Source: Sulfurimonas sp. hsl 1-7 (GTDB lineage: Bacteria; Campylobacterota; Campylobacteria; Campylobacterales; Sulfurimonadaceae). From it: DNA of 64,000 nt. Both the position numbers and the translations under genes were made by a program. Of this stretch, positions 55,919 through 64,000 are shown piece after piece. The notes below the pieces were generated by a model that ran no database searches, was not told the DNA's origin, and saw only the letters and a program-made list of their open reading frames with translations. How positions within the stretch are numbered: position 1 is the first letter of the stretch; each line of letters starts with the position of its first letter. The DNA is taken from contig NZ_JAUIRR010000002.1 in assembly GCF_030577135.1 (NCBI RefSeq), forward strand, positions 124,001 to 188,000, in the 5' to 3' direction.

Positions 55919-56069
55919 CTGAAATTATGTTTAAGTTAAGCTTTTCTGAATAAGACTTTTTCATATTATATTTTTATCACAGAGTTTAAAAAAAGATTTA
56001 TATATATTAATGTATAGTAACGGAATTAATGCAGAAAGTATTAATAAATGTAATACGAAAAGGGAAGAG

Positions 56070-57689
56070 ATGAATAAGCCTTTATTATTATCATTGGTCG
56101 CTTCAGCTACTATTATGGGGAGTAGTTTATCAGCAGATACAATGTATGATCGATTTGAAGCGATGGAACTTAAAATGCAGACAATGCAAAAAGAGTTAGA
56201 TGAGCTAAGAGCTAAAAAGTCAGTATCAAAGGATGAAGAAGCAGATGATGAAGAAGCAACTGCAGACTCAGAAGATGATGAAGAAAAAGTAGCCAGTGCA
56301 GAGTCTGATGATGAAGAGGACGATGAAGAGGAAGATAGCATTGAGGATCAAATAGCAGAGATCCAAGAGAACATTACAGAACTCAACAAAGCTACTAACG
56401 GTAGTCATCTCAAATTCGGTGTAGATTACAGATTCGCACTTGAAAATCTAAACTATAAAATGGCAGATGGAAGCGAAGCTAAAAACGATGCCTTTATGAC
56501 AAACAGATTTTGGCTAAACATGGACTGGGCGGCTACGAAAAATCTAAGCTTCCACGGTCAACTGGCTTACAACAAAGCTTTTGGTGCAAGAAGTGGCTGG
56601 AATAATAATCAAGCCGGATTTGAAACATTTGACTGGATTACTAATGAGAATGCATACGATGATGTACTTCGTGTAAAAAATGCATACTTTCTATATACTA
56701 ATAATGAGTTTATCGGAGCAGATATCCCTTGGACATTTAGTATAGGTCGCCGTCCGTCTACAAACGGTCACCTTATAAATTTAAGAGATGATGACCGTGC
56801 AGCATCTCCTCAAGGGCACACTATCAATGTTGAATTTGATGGTTTAAGTGCAAAATTCGGACTTGAAAATATTACAGGCGTAAACGGTATGTATGTTAAG
56901 TTCTGTGCAGGACGTGGTGGAAGTAACGCAGCTCCTAAGTTTTTCTCGGTAAATCCAACAACGTATCAACCTGTTCCAAATGCTCCATATGCTACAAATC
57001 CAGGGGATATAGCAGATATTGATTTAGCCGGTTTAATCTTTAGAGTCTATAGCAATGGACAATATACTTTTGATACACAGTTTTACTATGCTAATAATTT
57101 AATTGATGCTGATATTGACAGTACTACTGGTGTCATGTCAGGAATGAAAACTGTTGGAGGCCTTTATAGCGGGACTGCTAGTTTTATGGTTAACGGTATC
57201 GGTGAAGGGTATAGTGATTACCTTGATGATACTATTTTCTTTGCAAGTGCTGCTATGACTAAAACTGATCCAAAACAAGATGCAAGTATGCTTGGTGCTC
57301 CTATTGGGGAAAGCAGAACTGGTTACTCTTACTGGGTAGGTTTACAAATGCCTTCACTCTTTACTGAAGATGGAAAATGGGGTCTTGAGTATAACCACGG
57401 TACAAAATACTGGAGAAGTATTACATACTCTGAAGATACAAATATAGGTTCAAAAGTTGCTGCCCGCGGTAATGCATATGAAGTATATTTCACAGAGTAT
57501 TTAGTAGAAGATATCTTATCTATGCAGATTCGCTATACATATATTGATTATGATTTTACTGGAAGTAATTATTTCTTTGGAGAGACAACAGGTACGCCAT
57601 ATAAGATTTCAGAACTTACTGGTACTGATGCTGCTGTCAATGTTGACAAAGCACAAGATATCCGTTTTTATATCAGATATAAATTCTAA
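56070..57689 (+). CDS. DUF3373 outer-membrane protein
   Basis: A 539-residue porin-like protein from the ATG at 56070 after AGGGAAGAG. Signal peptide NKPLLLSLVASATIMGSSLSA; then a coiled-coil (FEAMELKMQTMQKELDELRA), an acidic spacer of Asp/Glu (about 55-105) and a strand-rich body with FSIGRRPSTNGHLINLRDDD and a C-terminal RFYIRYKF beta-barrel end. DUF3373 proteins are abundant in sulfur-oxidising Campylobacterota; the coiled coil may bind peptidoglycan like SLH/OmpM-type porins. Strong terminator follows. Confidence 0.85.
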   Translation: MNKPLLLSLVASATIMGSSLSADTMYDRFEAMELKMQTMQKELDELRAKKSVSKDEEADDEEATADSEDDEEKVASAESDDEEDDEEEDSIEDQIAEIQENITELNKATNGSHLKFGVDYRFALENLNYKMADGSEAKNDAFMTNRFWLNMDWAATKNLSFHGQLAYNKAFGARSGWNNNQAGFETFDWITNENAYDDVLRVKNAYFLYTNNEFIGADIPWTFSIGRRPSTNGHLINLRDDDRAASPQGHTINVEFDGLSAKFGLENITGVNGMYVKFCAGRGGSNAAPKFFSVNPTTYQPVPNAPYATNPGDIADIDLAGLIFRVYSNGQYTFDTQFYYANNLIDADIDSTTGVMSGMKTVGGLYSGTASFMVNGIGEGYSDYLDDTIFFASAAMTKTDPKQDASMLGAPIGESRTGYSYWVGLQMPSLFTEDGKWGLEYNHGTKYWRSITYSEDTNIGSKVAARGNAYEVYFTEYLVEDILSMQIRYTYIDYDFTGSNYFFGETTGTPYKISELTGTDAAVNVDKAQDIRFYIRYKF

Positions 57690-57694
57690 AAAAC

Positions 57695-57720
57695 AAACTA
57701 GACATCTTGTCTAGTTTTAA
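57695..57720 (+). terminator. Rho-independent terminator of the DUF3373 gene
   Basis: AAACTAGACA-TCTT-TGTCTAGTTT (10 bp stem, 57695-57718), ending in TTTT. Confidence 0.85.
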
Positions 57721-57721
57721 T

Positions 57722-57743
57722 ACTCTTAGCTCAAGCTAAGAGT
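57722..57743 (-). terminator. Second perfect hairpin, serving bcp
   Basis: ACTCTTAGC-TCAA-GCTAAGAGT, a 9 bp stem just past the bcp stop; T-run on the minus strand is weak. Confidence 0.65.
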
Positions 57744-57744
57744 G

Positions 57745-58212
57745 TTAAGCTTGTAATTCTACGAGCTTCTCTTTTACAGCTTCAACATGCCCTTTTACAC
57801 GAACTTTATCCCAAACAGCTTGAACAACACCTTTAGGATCGATTATAAAAGTTGAACGGACAATTCCCATATATTCACGGCCGTAATTTTTCTTAAGCTG
57901 CCAAACACCGTACTCTTGCATCATATCTGTTGATTCATCACTTAGTAGTGTAATGCTAAGATTTTGTTTTTCAATAAAGTTACGGTGACGTTTTGTACTG
58001 TCTGCACTTACACCTAAAATAATAGCATCCATATCTCCAAACTGAGGCTCCGCTTCAGTAAACTCACACGCTTCAGTCGTACAACCAGGAGTTGAATCTT
58101 TTGGATAAAAATAAAGTACTATCCATTTTCCTTTGAGATCACGTAAACAGATCTCCACATCATCCTGATTCGGTAAACAAAATTCCGGTGCGTTTGCGCC
58201 AACTTCAATCAT
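57745..58212 (-). CDS. bcp: Thioredoxin-dependent thiol peroxidase (BCP/PrxQ)
   Basis: A 155-residue peroxiredoxin with DSTPGCTTEACEFTE: peroxidatic Cys 44 and resolving Cys 49, the PrxQ arrangement. RSTFIIDPKG and RNFIEKQNL are also typical. Last gene of the run starting at ubiA, 12 bases after the DUF420-like gene. Confidence 0.93.
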   Translation of the reverse strand: MIEVGANAPEFCLPNQDDVEICLRDLKGKWIVLYFYPKDSTPGCTTEACEFTEAEPQFGDMDAIILGVSADSTKRHRNFIEKQNLSITLLSDESTDMMQEYGVWQLKKNYGREYMGIVRSTFIIDPKGVVQAVWDKVRVKGHVEAVKEKLVELQA

Positions 58213-58224
58213 ATATTTTCTCCT

Positions 58225-58701
58225 TTATATAAATAGTGATATATACACCCAGATACCTGTCATAGATGTAAAAATAATACCTAAAAAACTTTTAATAGCC
58301 ATCAGTTTATGAGTTTTAGACATCTCTCCGGGTATTACATCGTTTTTAAACCATTTGTTTGCTTTTATAATTGTAAGTGTCCAGTAAGCGAAAGTAGCAA
58401 CTGCAATAGAAATATGAAAAACTAAAACAAAAAGTGCATATGTATAATTTACTTCAGTATCAGATGCAAAAGTGGTAAATCCCCCACCGATTCTTACACC
58501 ATATTCAAAATATATAACAACGATTACAGAAACTACATAGATCAAATTTTGTGCAAAAGCATGCATTTTATAATTGCTTTTTTTTGCAAACAAAATAGCA
58601 CCGAAAATCAATAACGGTAAAACTGCTACTATTAACGTAACAACATCCATAAAAAGCGGTGCTCTTGTACCAAAAAATCCACTTGAGAACATATAGTCCA
58701 T
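58225..58701 (-). CDS. DUF420-like four-helix membrane protein
   Basis: A 158-residue protein with four or five hydrophobic helices and conserved-looking His residues (YKMHAFAQNLIYV, LVFHISIAVATFAYW, SKTHKLMAIKSF). The final segment (HKLMAIKSFLGIIFTSMTG) resembles DUF420/YozB proteins, sometimes linked to haem-copper oxidase or cytochrome assembly. The call is moderate. Two bases after dedA. Confidence 0.55.
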   Translation of the reverse strand: MDYMFSSGFFGTRAPLFMDVVTLIVAVLPLLIFGAILFAKKSNYKMHAFAQNLIYVVSVIVVIYFEYGVRIGGGFTTFASDTEVNYTYALFVLVFHISIAVATFAYWTLTIIKANKWFKNDVIPGEMSKTHKLMAIKSFLGIIFTSMTGIWVYISLFI

Positions 58702-58703
58702 TT

Positions 58704-59303
58704 TTAAACCCTTTTTGTTTTGATTTTATAATATATGAAAGCAAATATTATAACTAAAATAACTACAGAGAAAGTTATTTGTTTGAGATACTGATCTATC
58801 AGCTCTTGATTTTCACCTATGAAGTACCCTAAAAATATAAGAACCAATGACCACAGTCCTGCACCCAAAGCAGTATATATTGAAAACTTTACAATATCCA
58901 TATGCGCTAAACCTGCAGGGATCGAGATAAGTTGACGAACGGCAGGAATGAGTCGCCCCGTAAAAGTTGAAATAGCACCGTGCTTTGTAAAAAAGCTGTC
59001 CATTTTAGCAAGTGTCTCTTTAGATATGAAAAAATATTTTCCATATTTTTTTAAAAATCTGCGCCCTACAAAATATGCCAGATAGTAGTTGATAAGTGCA
59101 CCCACCATAGAACCGCCAACGGCACTCAAAGTAATTAAAACTATATTCATCTTCTCTTGAGATGCGAGATACCCGGCAGGGACTAATACTATTTCACTAG
59201 GAAACGGGATAAAACTCGATTCTACCGCCATTAAAATAAAAATACCCGGATATCCAAACTCAAATATCTGGTCAACTAAAAACTGTGCTAATTCCTTAAG
59301 CAT
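58704..59303 (-). CDS. DedA-family membrane protein
   Basis: A 199-residue protein with FIPFPSEIVLVPAGYLAS, the GSMVGALINYYLAYFVGRRF block and GRLIPAVRQLISIPAGLAHM, the hallmark of DedA proteins. These help recycle lipid carriers (undecaprenyl phosphate) and affect envelope stability. Overlaps murG by 8 bases, in keeping with a peptidoglycan link. Confidence 0.92.
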   Translation of the reverse strand: MLKELAQFLVDQIFEFGYPGIFILMAVESSFIPFPSEIVLVPAGYLASQEKMNIVLITLSAVGGSMVGALINYYLAYFVGRRFLKKYGKYFFISKETLAKMDSFFTKHGAISTFTGRLIPAVRQLISIPAGLAHMDIVKFSIYTALGAGLWSLVLIFLGYFIGENQELIDQYLKQITFSVVILVIIFAFIYYKIKTKRV

Positions 59304-60324
59304 GAAGTATATCCCTCACCTCTTTGATCATTTTTGTTGCAACATTCTCTTCATTATAATTCAAGAGCTTTTCACTTTTATTTTTAAGATCACTCTCTTT
59401 AATTGCATGAAGCAGTTTCGAGCGTAACTCTTCACCCTCTCGCTCACACCATCCCAACTCATGATCTACGATAAACTTTGCATTATAATACTGATGATCA
59501 CCTGCTGCATAAGGGTATGGGATGTAAAATGCCGGACATCCGTTTGTACTCAACTCCCAAAGTGTTGAAGCTCCTGCACGGCTTACCGCCATATCTGCTT
59601 TTTCGATCAAAGCAGGCAGCTCTTTTGTAAACCCGTAGAGTTCAACATCGTCAATGCCGAGTTTTTTATACTCATCCTCTACCCTTTGCAAGTCACTCTC
59701 TCCCGCTTGATGAATAATTTTTATTCCCTGTTTTTTTAACTTCCAAGCTATACTGAGAGCAAGATCGTTAATAGCACGTGCTCCGTGACTGCCGCCTAAA
59801 AATATAATCGTTTTTAATTCTGTTCTTACCCTTGCAGTTTTTACAAAAAGCTCTTTGACCGGATACCCTTGAATCTTAGAATCTTTCTCGTAAGCGGAGA
59901 TAAAACGTTTAGCAAACGGTTTTAAAATTGCATTGAGTCGTCCCGTTTTCGCATTTTGTTCATGTATGAAAAGGGGTTTAAATAAAGAGAGCGTTGCAAA
60001 AGATGCCGCTGCTGCAGAGAAACCGCCGACACTGTAAGTTGCTTCTATTTTGTGTTTCTTTAAAATCTTTCTCGCTTCTAAAAAAGCTTTAAACACTTTA
60101 TAGAGTGCTTTTATCTTTCCTAAACCTCTTTGGTTTACAACACCGGTAGTCTCCAAAAAATATACATGGGAAAACTCACTATGCTCACCAAAATATTTTT
60201 GGTCCTGACCTTTGTTTGAACCGATAAATATCGCTTCATCACCATCATTTACAACAGCTTCAACCAATGCCTCTGCCACCATTAAATGACCGCCGGTTCC
60301 ACCACCTGTTATACATATTTTCAT
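59296..60324 (-). CDS. murG: UDP-GlcNAc--lipid I N-acetylglucosaminyltransferase
   Basis: A 342-residue GT-B enzyme making lipid II. KICITGGGTGGHLMV (glycine-rich donor loop), VGGFSAAAA, IHEQNAKTGRLN, FLGGSHGARAIN and SRAGASTLWELS are diagnostic. ATG at 60324 overlaps ftsW stop as ATGA; a longer start at 60387 would sit in ftsW. Confidence 0.96.
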   Translation of the reverse strand: MKICITGGGTGGHLMVAEALVEAVVNDGDEAIFIGSNKGQDQKYFGEHSEFSHVYFLETTGVVNQRGLGKIKALYKVFKAFLEARKILKKHKIEATYSVGGFSAAAASFATLSLFKPLFIHEQNAKTGRLNAILKPFAKRFISAYEKDSKIQGYPVKELFVKTARVRTELKTIIFLGGSHGARAINDLALSIAWKLKKQGIKIIHQAGESDLQRVEDEYKKLGIDDVELYGFTKELPALIEKADMAVSRAGASTLWELSTNGCPAFYIPYPYAAGDHQYYNAKFIVDHELGWCEREGEELRSKLLHAIKESDLKNKSEKLLNYNEENVATKMIKEVRDILHA

Positions 60325-61496
60325 AAGCTTTTCCCACTCATATTTGCTTTTTTGGATGCCATGAGCACCATACCCACAGATAAACAAGCACCCAGCATCG
60401 CCGAACCACCGTATGATAGAAATGGAACCGAGATCCCTTTAATAGGGGTGATTCCACTGATACCGTAAGCATTTACCAAGAACTCAAACGACAGTACTAA
60501 ACCTATCCCTATGCTAAAAAGATAGATACTTGTATCTCTGGTGCGGTTTGCTATTTTAAATATTCTTTGCAGCATCCACATAAAAATAAATACTACAAAA
60601 ACTATCCCTATAAATCCAAATTCTTCGGCAATCCCCGCTAAAACAAAGTCGGTATGAACTTCCGATAAAAACCCGAGTTTAAATGTACCGTTACCAAGAC
60701 CCACACCAAAGAGTCCACCGTTATGGATAGCGTTTAAAGAGTGTCCTATTTGATACGGTTCCACCTCAACAGGTACACGCAGCTTATCGGCAATAAAGTC
60801 CGGCATAATTTCAAGTACCGAGTTTTGTGCCAATGCCCACCAAGATTTAATACGGGCAATACGGTGCTCAGCCGTAAGTATAAACAATACGACTGCTCCG
60901 AAGATTCCACCCAATATACTCAGGAAAAATTTAAAACTGCTCCCTGCAAAAATAAGCATAAACAGCAGTGTCCCGCCAAGAACCACTACCTGTCCTAAAT
61001 CTTTTTGTAAAAAGGCGATAATAAACATTGCGGCAACAAACACAACCGCATAAGGGAGGAAACGGCGAAATTCACTTCTTATCCCCATGCCGTTATGGTG
61101 CCCGAGCTTACGGGAAAAACTCCAAGCCAGGAAGTAAACAAATCCAACTTTAAAAAACTCTACGGGAGCTAAAGAGAATCCTGCTACCTTTATCCAGCGT
61201 TTTGCTCCCCCAACTTCCGAAACCACACTCTCAGGTAAAAAAGGCATAGCGATCATTAAGATAAGTGAGCCGAAAAAGAGTGAGAACCCAAGGGGTTTTA
61301 AATGTTTGTCCGGATCTCCCAAAGAGAGCACATAAATAAGTACAATCCCTACAAAACCAAAAGCACTCTGACGGATTGCAAAATGGAACTGATTTGTGTC
61401 AAAGAGTAAAACCGTATACTCTGTCAGTGAATAGGAGATAATTATACTTAGTCCTATTAAAATAGATACTAAAGTAAAAAGTTTTCTATCCGCCAT
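60321..61496 (-). CDS. ftsW: SEDS glycosyltransferase, FtsW/RodA family
   Basis: A 391-residue polytopic protein with ten helices. GGAKRWIKVAGFSLAPVEF, AFLQKDLGQVVVLGGTLLFM, YQIGHSLNAIHNGGLFGVGLG and ISGITPIKGISVPFLSYGGS are SEDS motifs, including the catalytic Asp region (QKDLGQ). With murG next to it, FtsW (septal peptidoglycan polymerase) is preferred over RodA. Confidence 0.92.
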   Translation of the reverse strand: MADRKLFTLVSILIGLSIIISYSLTEYTVLLFDTNQFHFAIRQSAFGFVGIVLIYVLSLGDPDKHLKPLGFSLFFGSLILMIAMPFLPESVVSEVGGAKRWIKVAGFSLAPVEFFKVGFVYFLAWSFSRKLGHHNGMGIRSEFRRFLPYAVVFVAAMFIIAFLQKDLGQVVVLGGTLLFMLIFAGSSFKFFLSILGGIFGAVVLFILTAEHRIARIKSWWALAQNSVLEIMPDFIADKLRVPVEVEPYQIGHSLNAIHNGGLFGVGLGNGTFKLGFLSEVHTDFVLAGIAEEFGFIGIVFVVFIFMWMLQRIFKIANRTRDTSIYLFSIGIGLVLSFEFLVNAYGISGITPIKGISVPFLSYGGSAMLGACLSVGMVLMASKKANMSGKSL

Positions 61497-61501
61497 TAAT
61501 A

Positions 61502-62026
61502 CTACTTAATTTTATTGATTTTAAGAACAAACTCTACTTCAGGTTTTGAAAGATGAAGTTCTTTTGCAATTGTTTCGATCGATACACCCTGCTTAAAAAG
61601 TGAAATGATTTTTTCATCATCGTTTGCATGGATAGATGTCGGGATAGAGAACTGTTTTACACCGCTTTCAAGCTGTGCAATTCTATGTTCTATCTGCCCC
61701 TCAATAATTTCAATGTTTGACTGTAATTGTTTCATAGCTATAGAGAGCGGTTGTACCATATCATAGACACTTCTTTCAATCTCTTGATAGATCTCATCAT
61801 CATTCATTCTTTGTGAATTTGATTGAAATTTTGTCTCAGCTTCTGAGAGTTGTTTTTTAAGATAATAAAGCTCACGATTTAGGTCTTCCACCACAGAAGC
61901 AACCGAGCGGATATTTTTTGAGTATGTCGTGTCTTTTGTATAAACATAATATAAAAGATATAGGATTATGAGTGCCATTATGACAACAACATACTCTAAC
62001 TGAAAATTTATCTGCGCTAAATTCAA
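61502..62026 (-). CDS. Single-pass membrane protein with coiled coil and helix-turn-helix end
   Basis: A 174-residue protein: membrane helix at about 10-28 (LEYVVVIMALIILYLLYYVY), coiled coil about 40-115, and a C-terminal helix-turn-helix-like SLFKQGVSIETIAKELHLSK. This is the DUF6115-like layout. It overlaps the PilZ-like gene upstream (ATGA) and precedes ftsW by five bases. Function unknown. Confidence 0.75.
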   Translation of the reverse strand: MNLAQINFQLEYVVVIMALIILYLLYYVYTKDTTYSKNIRSVASVVEDLNRELYYLKKQLSEAETKFQSNSQRMNDDEIYQEIERSVYDMVQPLSIAMKQLQSNIEIIEGQIEHRIAQLESGVKQFSIPTSIHANDDEKIISLFKQGVSIETIAKELHLSKPEVEFVLKINKIK

Positions 62027-62547
62027 CTTTTCTTCTCTCTTAATTCTCTAATCAGTACACGTTCACGGGCAGTCATATATGATGCCCACTCTTTTTCGTC
62101 TCTTTCATGGATACGGGTAAATTTTGCCAAAGTAGGACTCTCTGCCTTAAAAAACACCCCTACATCTCTTTTTGGATGTACAGGCATCTCAATACGCCCA
62201 TAGTAAGTTTTTCCAACCTCTAAAGCCGGCTGTTTTAGTTTGAAGTGCTCAAATCCAATCCCTTCAATATCCTCTTGGGTTGTCAACGAAACTCTTTTAG
62301 GAGTTTCATTTTTTAAAAATGCTTCAAGTGCATCCACTTTTCTGTGGAGTTCCACCAGTAGATTTAAAAGTACCGGATCACTCTCGGATGCTTCCCCTCT
62401 TGCTTTTGCAAGTTTCAGCCATTGACTGATCGGGTCATCATCACTTTCACTTAAACTTTGAAACTCTCTTTCGTAATTTTCAAGATCTAAATCTGCTTCA
62501 CTAAAAGAGATACTTATCGGTGCGGGTACTAAACGTGGTTCATTCAT
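62023..62547 (-). CDS. Possible atypical PilZ-like protein
   Basis: A 174-residue soluble protein. The first half is helical and acidic (SISFSEADLDLENYEREF; LLVELHRKVDALEAFLK). The second half has beta-barrel-like strands (IEGIGFEHFKLKQPALEVGK, YYGRIEMPVHPKRDVGVF) and a closing ARERVLIREL helix, reminiscent of PilZ domains without the RxxxR c-di-GMP motif. Linked by ATGA overlaps to genes on both sides. The family call is tentative. Confidence 0.6.
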   Translation of the reverse strand: MNEPRLVPAPISISFSEADLDLENYEREFQSLSESDDDPISQWLKLAKARGEASESDPVLLNLLVELHRKVDALEAFLKNETPKRVSLTTQEDIEGIGFEHFKLKQPALEVGKTYYGRIEMPVHPKRDVGVFFKAESPTLAKFTRIHERDEKEWASYMTARERVLIRELREKKS

Positions 62548-63404
62548 GCAAACATCCTATCAAGTACAATTAAGATAAAAAATACAATCCCCAGATAACC
62601 GTTAACCGTAAAGAATGCTCGATCAATTTGTGTAAAATCACGGCGTACCAGTTTTTGCTCATACGCAAGAACCAGCCCGCTCCCCGCAGCTGCTAAAAGT
62701 GCAAAAAATCCAAGGTCTGCCGCCCAAACGAAAAGGAGCCAAAACAGCACCGCAAGTCCGTGAAAAATTGCCGAGATAAAAAGTGTCGATTCTGCACCGT
62801 ATTTTGACGGGATAGAATGCAGACCTTTCTCTACGTCGTACTCCATATCTTGAAGTGAATAGAGCAGATCAAATCCTGCCACCCAAAAGATAACACCAAG
62901 AGCAAGAAGTACCGACCAGATAGGGATAGCTGCACTCACCGCAATAACTCCGGCAATTGGAGCAAGTCCCAGTGAAATCCCTAAAATAATATGTGCCATT
63001 GCAGAGAAACGCTTAAAGTATGAGTATGATCCAAGTACTAACAAAATCGGGATAGAGAGTTTGAATGCCAAGGGGTTTATCAAGTATGCTACTACAATAA
63101 AAGCTAAAGCATTTACAGCGATAAAAATCAGTATTGCGCTTGCATCAAGTCTGCCGTCAACATTTGGACGGTTTGCAGTACGAGGATTGTGTGCATCGAT
63201 ATCTCGATCGGCATAACGGTTTACACCCATTGCAAAGTTTCTTGCAGTTACAGCTGCTAACGCTCCTAAAAAAAGAAGTCCGAAACCAAACCATCCGTTA
63301 GCTGCTACTACCATCGCTATAAAAATAAACGGCAGTGAAAATATAGAGTGTTCAAACATTACAAGTTCGTTAAAGTCTTTCAGCTTTTGTTTTAAATCTT
63401 GCAA
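62544..63404 (-). CDS. mqnP: UbiA-family prenyltransferase, probably MqnP
   Basis: A 286-residue membrane enzyme with FNELVMFEHSIFSLPFIFI, the first Asp-rich motif NRYADRDIDAHNPRTANRP and the second DLLYSLQDMEYDVEKGLHSI. It attaches a polyprenyl tail to an aromatic acid. In Campylobacterota, which make menaquinone by the futalosine route, the UbiA homologue serves as MqnP; that assignment is inferred. First gene of the long minus-strand run. Confidence 0.88.
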   Translation of the reverse strand: MQDLKQKLKDFNELVMFEHSIFSLPFIFIAMVVAANGWFGFGLLFLGALAAVTARNFAMGVNRYADRDIDAHNPRTANRPNVDGRLDASAILIFIAVNALAFIVVAYLINPLAFKLSIPILLVLGSYSYFKRFSAMAHIILGISLGLAPIAGVIAVSAAIPIWSVLLALGVIFWVAGFDLLYSLQDMEYDVEKGLHSIPSKYGAESTLFISAIFHGLAVLFWLLFVWAADLGFFALLAAAGSGLVLAYEQKLVRRDFTQIDRAFFTVNGYLGIVFFILIVLDRMFA

Positions 63405-63473
63405 ACTCTCACCCTTTTTGTATAATTTAAGCTATTTTATCCAAACTTGCTTTAAAATGATATAACTCAATGG

Positions 63474-63479
63474 TATAAT
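63474..63479 (+). promoter_or_regulatory. -10 box right before miaA
   Basis: TATAAT ends 6 bases before the miaA ATG, so transcription probably starts at or within one base of the ATG. No ribosome-binding site is seen. Confidence 0.55.
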
Positions 63480-63485
63480 TCTAAA

Positions 63486-64000
63486 ATGAAACAACTCGCA
63501 ATCATAGGTCCGACCGCATCAGGAAAAAGTGATCTCGCAATCAAAATAGCACAAAAAATAGATGCCTATATACTCTCTATCGACTCACTAAGTATCTATA
63601 AAGAGATCGATATCGTATCTGCTAAACCCTCAAAAGAGGAGCTCTCTTTAATAAAGCATTTTGGCATAAATGAACTCTCCCCAAATGAGTACTTTAGTGT
63701 CGAGATACTTATCAAGATCTATCAAGATGTTGTAAAACGATGTCGACAAGATCAGAAAAACCTCGTAATTGTAGGGGGGACCTCTTTTTACCTGAAATCT
63801 TTACTCGATGGCTTATCCCAATTACCCGATATCTCGGAGGAGATAACATATAAAGTCCAGAAAAAACTTAAAAACCTCCAAGAGTCTTATGAGTGTCTTA
63901 GTAAAATAGATCCCGATTATATGAAAAACATCGCTCAAAACGATCGCTACAGAATTGAGAAAGCGCTTTTGATTTATGAAGCTTCAAAGATCTCACCAAG
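63486..64000 (+). CDS. miaA: tRNA dimethylallyltransferase, 3' part cut by window edge
   Basis: The first 171 residues are visible: P-loop IGPTASGKSDLA, ILSIDSLSIYKEIDIVSAKP, VIVGGTSFYLKSLLDGLS and NDRYRIEKALLIYE. MiaA adds an isopentenyl group to A37 of tRNAs reading UNN codons. The gene seems to be leaderless (see the -10 entry). The rest lies outside the window. Confidence 0.95.
   Translation, partial: MKQLAIIGPTASGKSDLAIKIAQKIDAYILSIDSLSIYKEIDIVSAKPSKEELSLIKHFGINELSPNEYFSVEILIKIYQDVVKRCRQDQKNLVIVGGTSFYLKSLLDGLSQLPDISEEITYKVQKKLKNLQESYECLSKIDPDYMKNIAQNDRYRIEKALLIYEASKISP

Noticed and set aside
55961-56341. Minus-strand reading frame with poly-Ser stretch
   Set aside because: It is the antisense of the acidic GAT/GAA-rich part of the DUF3373 gene; no start signal.

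Overview
This AT-rich window (no tools were run, so no exact GC value is given) reads as chromosomal DNA of a Campylobacterota bacterium, most likely Sulfurimonas or a close relative. The main reasons are the block argS-tatA-gmk-ChePep followed by fliR, a DUF3373 outer-membrane protein, a MqnP/UbiA-type prenyltransferase, a futile-free small-genome style of tightly overlapping operons, and many periplasmic-sensor and c-di-GMP-type regulators. No rRNA, tRNA, CRISPR array, phage or complete insertion sequence was found. The genus call is inference; the phylum call is well supported by gene order.

Layout. 1-1600: an Opr-type porin followed by feoA (cut by the left edge), with two Fur-box-like operators upstream. 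1635-9656: pssA, then on the minus strand a heavy-metal RND efflux operon (small membrane protein, TolC-type channel, adaptor, pump, small protein, DoxX) and rmuC. 9870-16670: DEAD-box helicase with a structured leader, a HIT protein, a 1035-residue HD-GYP sensor, and a biotin carboxylase. 16821-21489 (minus): fabH-plsX-rpmF-DUF177-ndk, a ferredoxin and metK. 21639-25140: CHAD protein, 2-Cys peroxiredoxin, a 46-residue lipoprotein missed by ordinary ORF cut-offs, and an unusual pyruvate-kinase-like protein. 25183-30922: EamA transporter, Pif1-like helicase, an EptA/PAP2 lipid A modification pair and a REC-REC-GGDEF protein. 30908-34276: a three-gene BRCT-like/repeat protein - MoxR ATPase - VWA protein cassette. 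34379-45899: nhaA, dipeptide epimerase plus DUF819, an AT-rich pentapeptide-repeat membrane protein, a decayed gene copy, EamA transporter, DUF4139 protein, exonuclease, lipoprotein, NhaC antiporter and GNAT. 45948-57743: L,D-transpeptidase-like protein, argS, tatA, gmk, ChePep, fliR, LolD-like ATPase, NDH-2-like oxidoreductase, tsf-rpsB and the DUF3373 protein. 57745-63404 (minus): one overlapping run from ubiA through a PilZ-like protein, a coiled-coil/HTH protein, ftsW, murG, dedA, a DUF420-like protein and bcp. 63486-64000: miaA, cut by the right edge.

How the genes fit together: envelope functions dominate (phospholipid and fatty-acid synthesis, lipid A modification, peptidoglycan synthesis and recycling, metal efflux, iron entry, polar flagellum and chemotaxis). 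The most unusual points are the MoxR-VWA-repeat cassette, an HD-GYP protein whose Cache sensor appears interrupted by a solute-binding domain, three genes whose Shine-Dalgarno-placed start is not ATG/GTG/TTG, a decayed partial copy of the DUF4139 gene, and a ~100 bp palindromic element between convergent genes.
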